Assembly (NCBI GenBank): GCA_027083485.1
Contig: JALWOO010000271.1
Location: forward strand, 1 to 6,531
DNA length: 6,531 nucleotides
Direction of reading: 5' to 3'
From: Amylibacter sp.
GTDB taxonomy: Bacteria > Pseudomonadota > Alphaproteobacteria > Rhodobacterales > Rhodobacteraceae
Below the pieces are notes generated by a model. That model had not been told where the DNA came from. It made no database searches and saw only the letters and a program-made list of their open reading frames with translations. A program made the position numbers and the translations under genes. Of the stretch, positions 5,913 to 6,531 are shown piece after piece (the stretch's first letter is position 1; the number at the start of each line of letters is the position of its first letter).

Positions 5913-6531
5913 ATGCTCAAACGTGTGCATTTTCCCAGCTCTTTGCTGCCCTATCTGCTGGTCTCTCCACAGATCATCATTACCCTTGTCTTTTTCATGT
6001 GGCCCGCCAGCCAGGCGATTTATCAGTCGTTTTTAGTCGAGGACGCCTTTGGCCTGAGTACCGAATTCGTCTGGTTCGAGAATTTTCAGGTGCTGTTCGA
6101 GGACCCCGAGTATCATAAATCCTTCATCCGCACGGGGTTCTTCTCGGTGGCGGTGGCGTTTTTGTCTCTTTCCGTAGCCTTGATCCTTGCGGCCTATGCG
6201 GATCGGGTGGTTCGGGGGGCGATGACCTATCGCACGCTGATGATCTGGCCTTATGCGGTGGCCCCCGTGTTGGCCGGTGCGCTGTGGCTGTTCATGTTCA
6301 ATCCCACCATCGGGATTTTCCCCTATCTGCTGAAAATGGTCGAATACGACTGGAATCACAAATTGAATGGCGGGCAGGCCATGGCGTTGATTATCATGGC
6401 AGCTGCGTGGAAACAGGTTGCCTATAACTTCCTGTTTTACCTTGCCGCCATGCAGTCGATCCCCAAATCCATCATCGAGGCCGCCGCCATTGACGGGGCC
6501 GGCCCGGTGCGCCGGTTCTGGACCCTGATCC
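5913..6531 (+). CDS. ugpA: sn-glycerol-3-phosphate ABC transporter permease UgpA (3' end outside window)
   Basis: The frame is open from ATG at 5913 to the window edge, giving 206 complete codons plus one base, about 70% of the usual ~295 residues. The product is one of two inner-membrane permease subunits of the UgpBAEC importer. Hydrophobic segments are at about 11-32, 74-95, 107-130 and 155-180. UgpA-like stretches include LLPYLLVSPQIIITLVFF (11-28), LMIWPYAVAPVLAGALW (109-125), EYDWNH (144-149), GQAMALI (154-160) and YNFLFYLAAMQSIPKSIIEA (171-190). The EAA loop that docks onto the ATPase UgpC is present as EAAAIDGAG at 189-197. GAGGA at 5903-5907 is five bases before the ATG. Downstream ugpE and ugpC are expected but not visible. 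Confidence 0.93.
   Translation, partial: MLKRVHFPSSLLPYLLVSPQIIITLVFFMWPASQAIYQSFLVEDAFGLSTEFVWFENFQVLFEDPEYHKSFIRTGFFSVAVAFLSLSVALILAAYADRVVRGAMTYRTLMIWPYAVAPVLAGALWLFMFNPTIGIFPYLLKMVEYDWNHKLNGGQAMALIIMAAAWKQVAYNFLFYLAAMQSIPKSIIEAAAIDGAGPVRRFWTLI

Overview
The window looks like a chromosomal segment of an alphaproteobacterium, most likely of the Rhodobacterales type. This is an inference from moderately GC-rich coding DNA, an RTX serralysin without a classical signal peptide, and a LysR regulator divergent from a ugp-type transporter. No ribosomal or other phylogenetic marker is present, so the assignment is tentative.

Layout. Bases 1-536 hold no convincing gene. This stretch is clearly AT-richer than the rest: two 60-base lines I counted were 33% and 38% GC, against 57% for a line inside the protease gene. 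It contains short repeats and a terminator-like element. Bases 537-2228 (+) encode a complete serralysin-type zinc metalloprotease (M10B) with about 16 RTX nonapeptides and a C-terminal type I secretion domain. Its stop codon directly abuts the stop codon of a convergent gene at 2229-3320 (-), an uncharacterised protein made of an N-terminal VOC/glyoxalase-like domain and two cupin domains. Upstream of that gene on the same strand is a LysR-family regulator (3385-4278, -). A 211-base divergent intergenic region separates lysR from ugpB (start taken at 4490, +), the periplasmic sn-glycerol-3-phosphate binding protein. A strong terminator-like hairpin and a second long imperfect hairpin lie between ugpB and ugpA (5913 onward). 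ugpA, the permease gene, runs off the right edge with about 70% of its expected length present.

How the genes may work together. ugpB and ugpA start a glycerol-3-phosphate/glycerophosphodiester ABC importer operon; ugpE and ugpC would be expected beyond the window. The divergent LysR protein is the obvious candidate regulator, and no convincing Pho box is visible where enterobacterial ugp has one. The VOC-cupin-cupin protein follows lysR by 64 bases and may belong to the same regulatory unit, but its function is unknown. The protease appears to be an independent cargo gene; its type I exporter and any inhibitor are not in the window.

No clearly new multi-gene system is evident. The most unusual items are the VOC-cupin-cupin fusion with a degenerate second cupin site, the double-hairpin spacer between ugpB and ugpA, and the TGAAC-type dyads near lysR.
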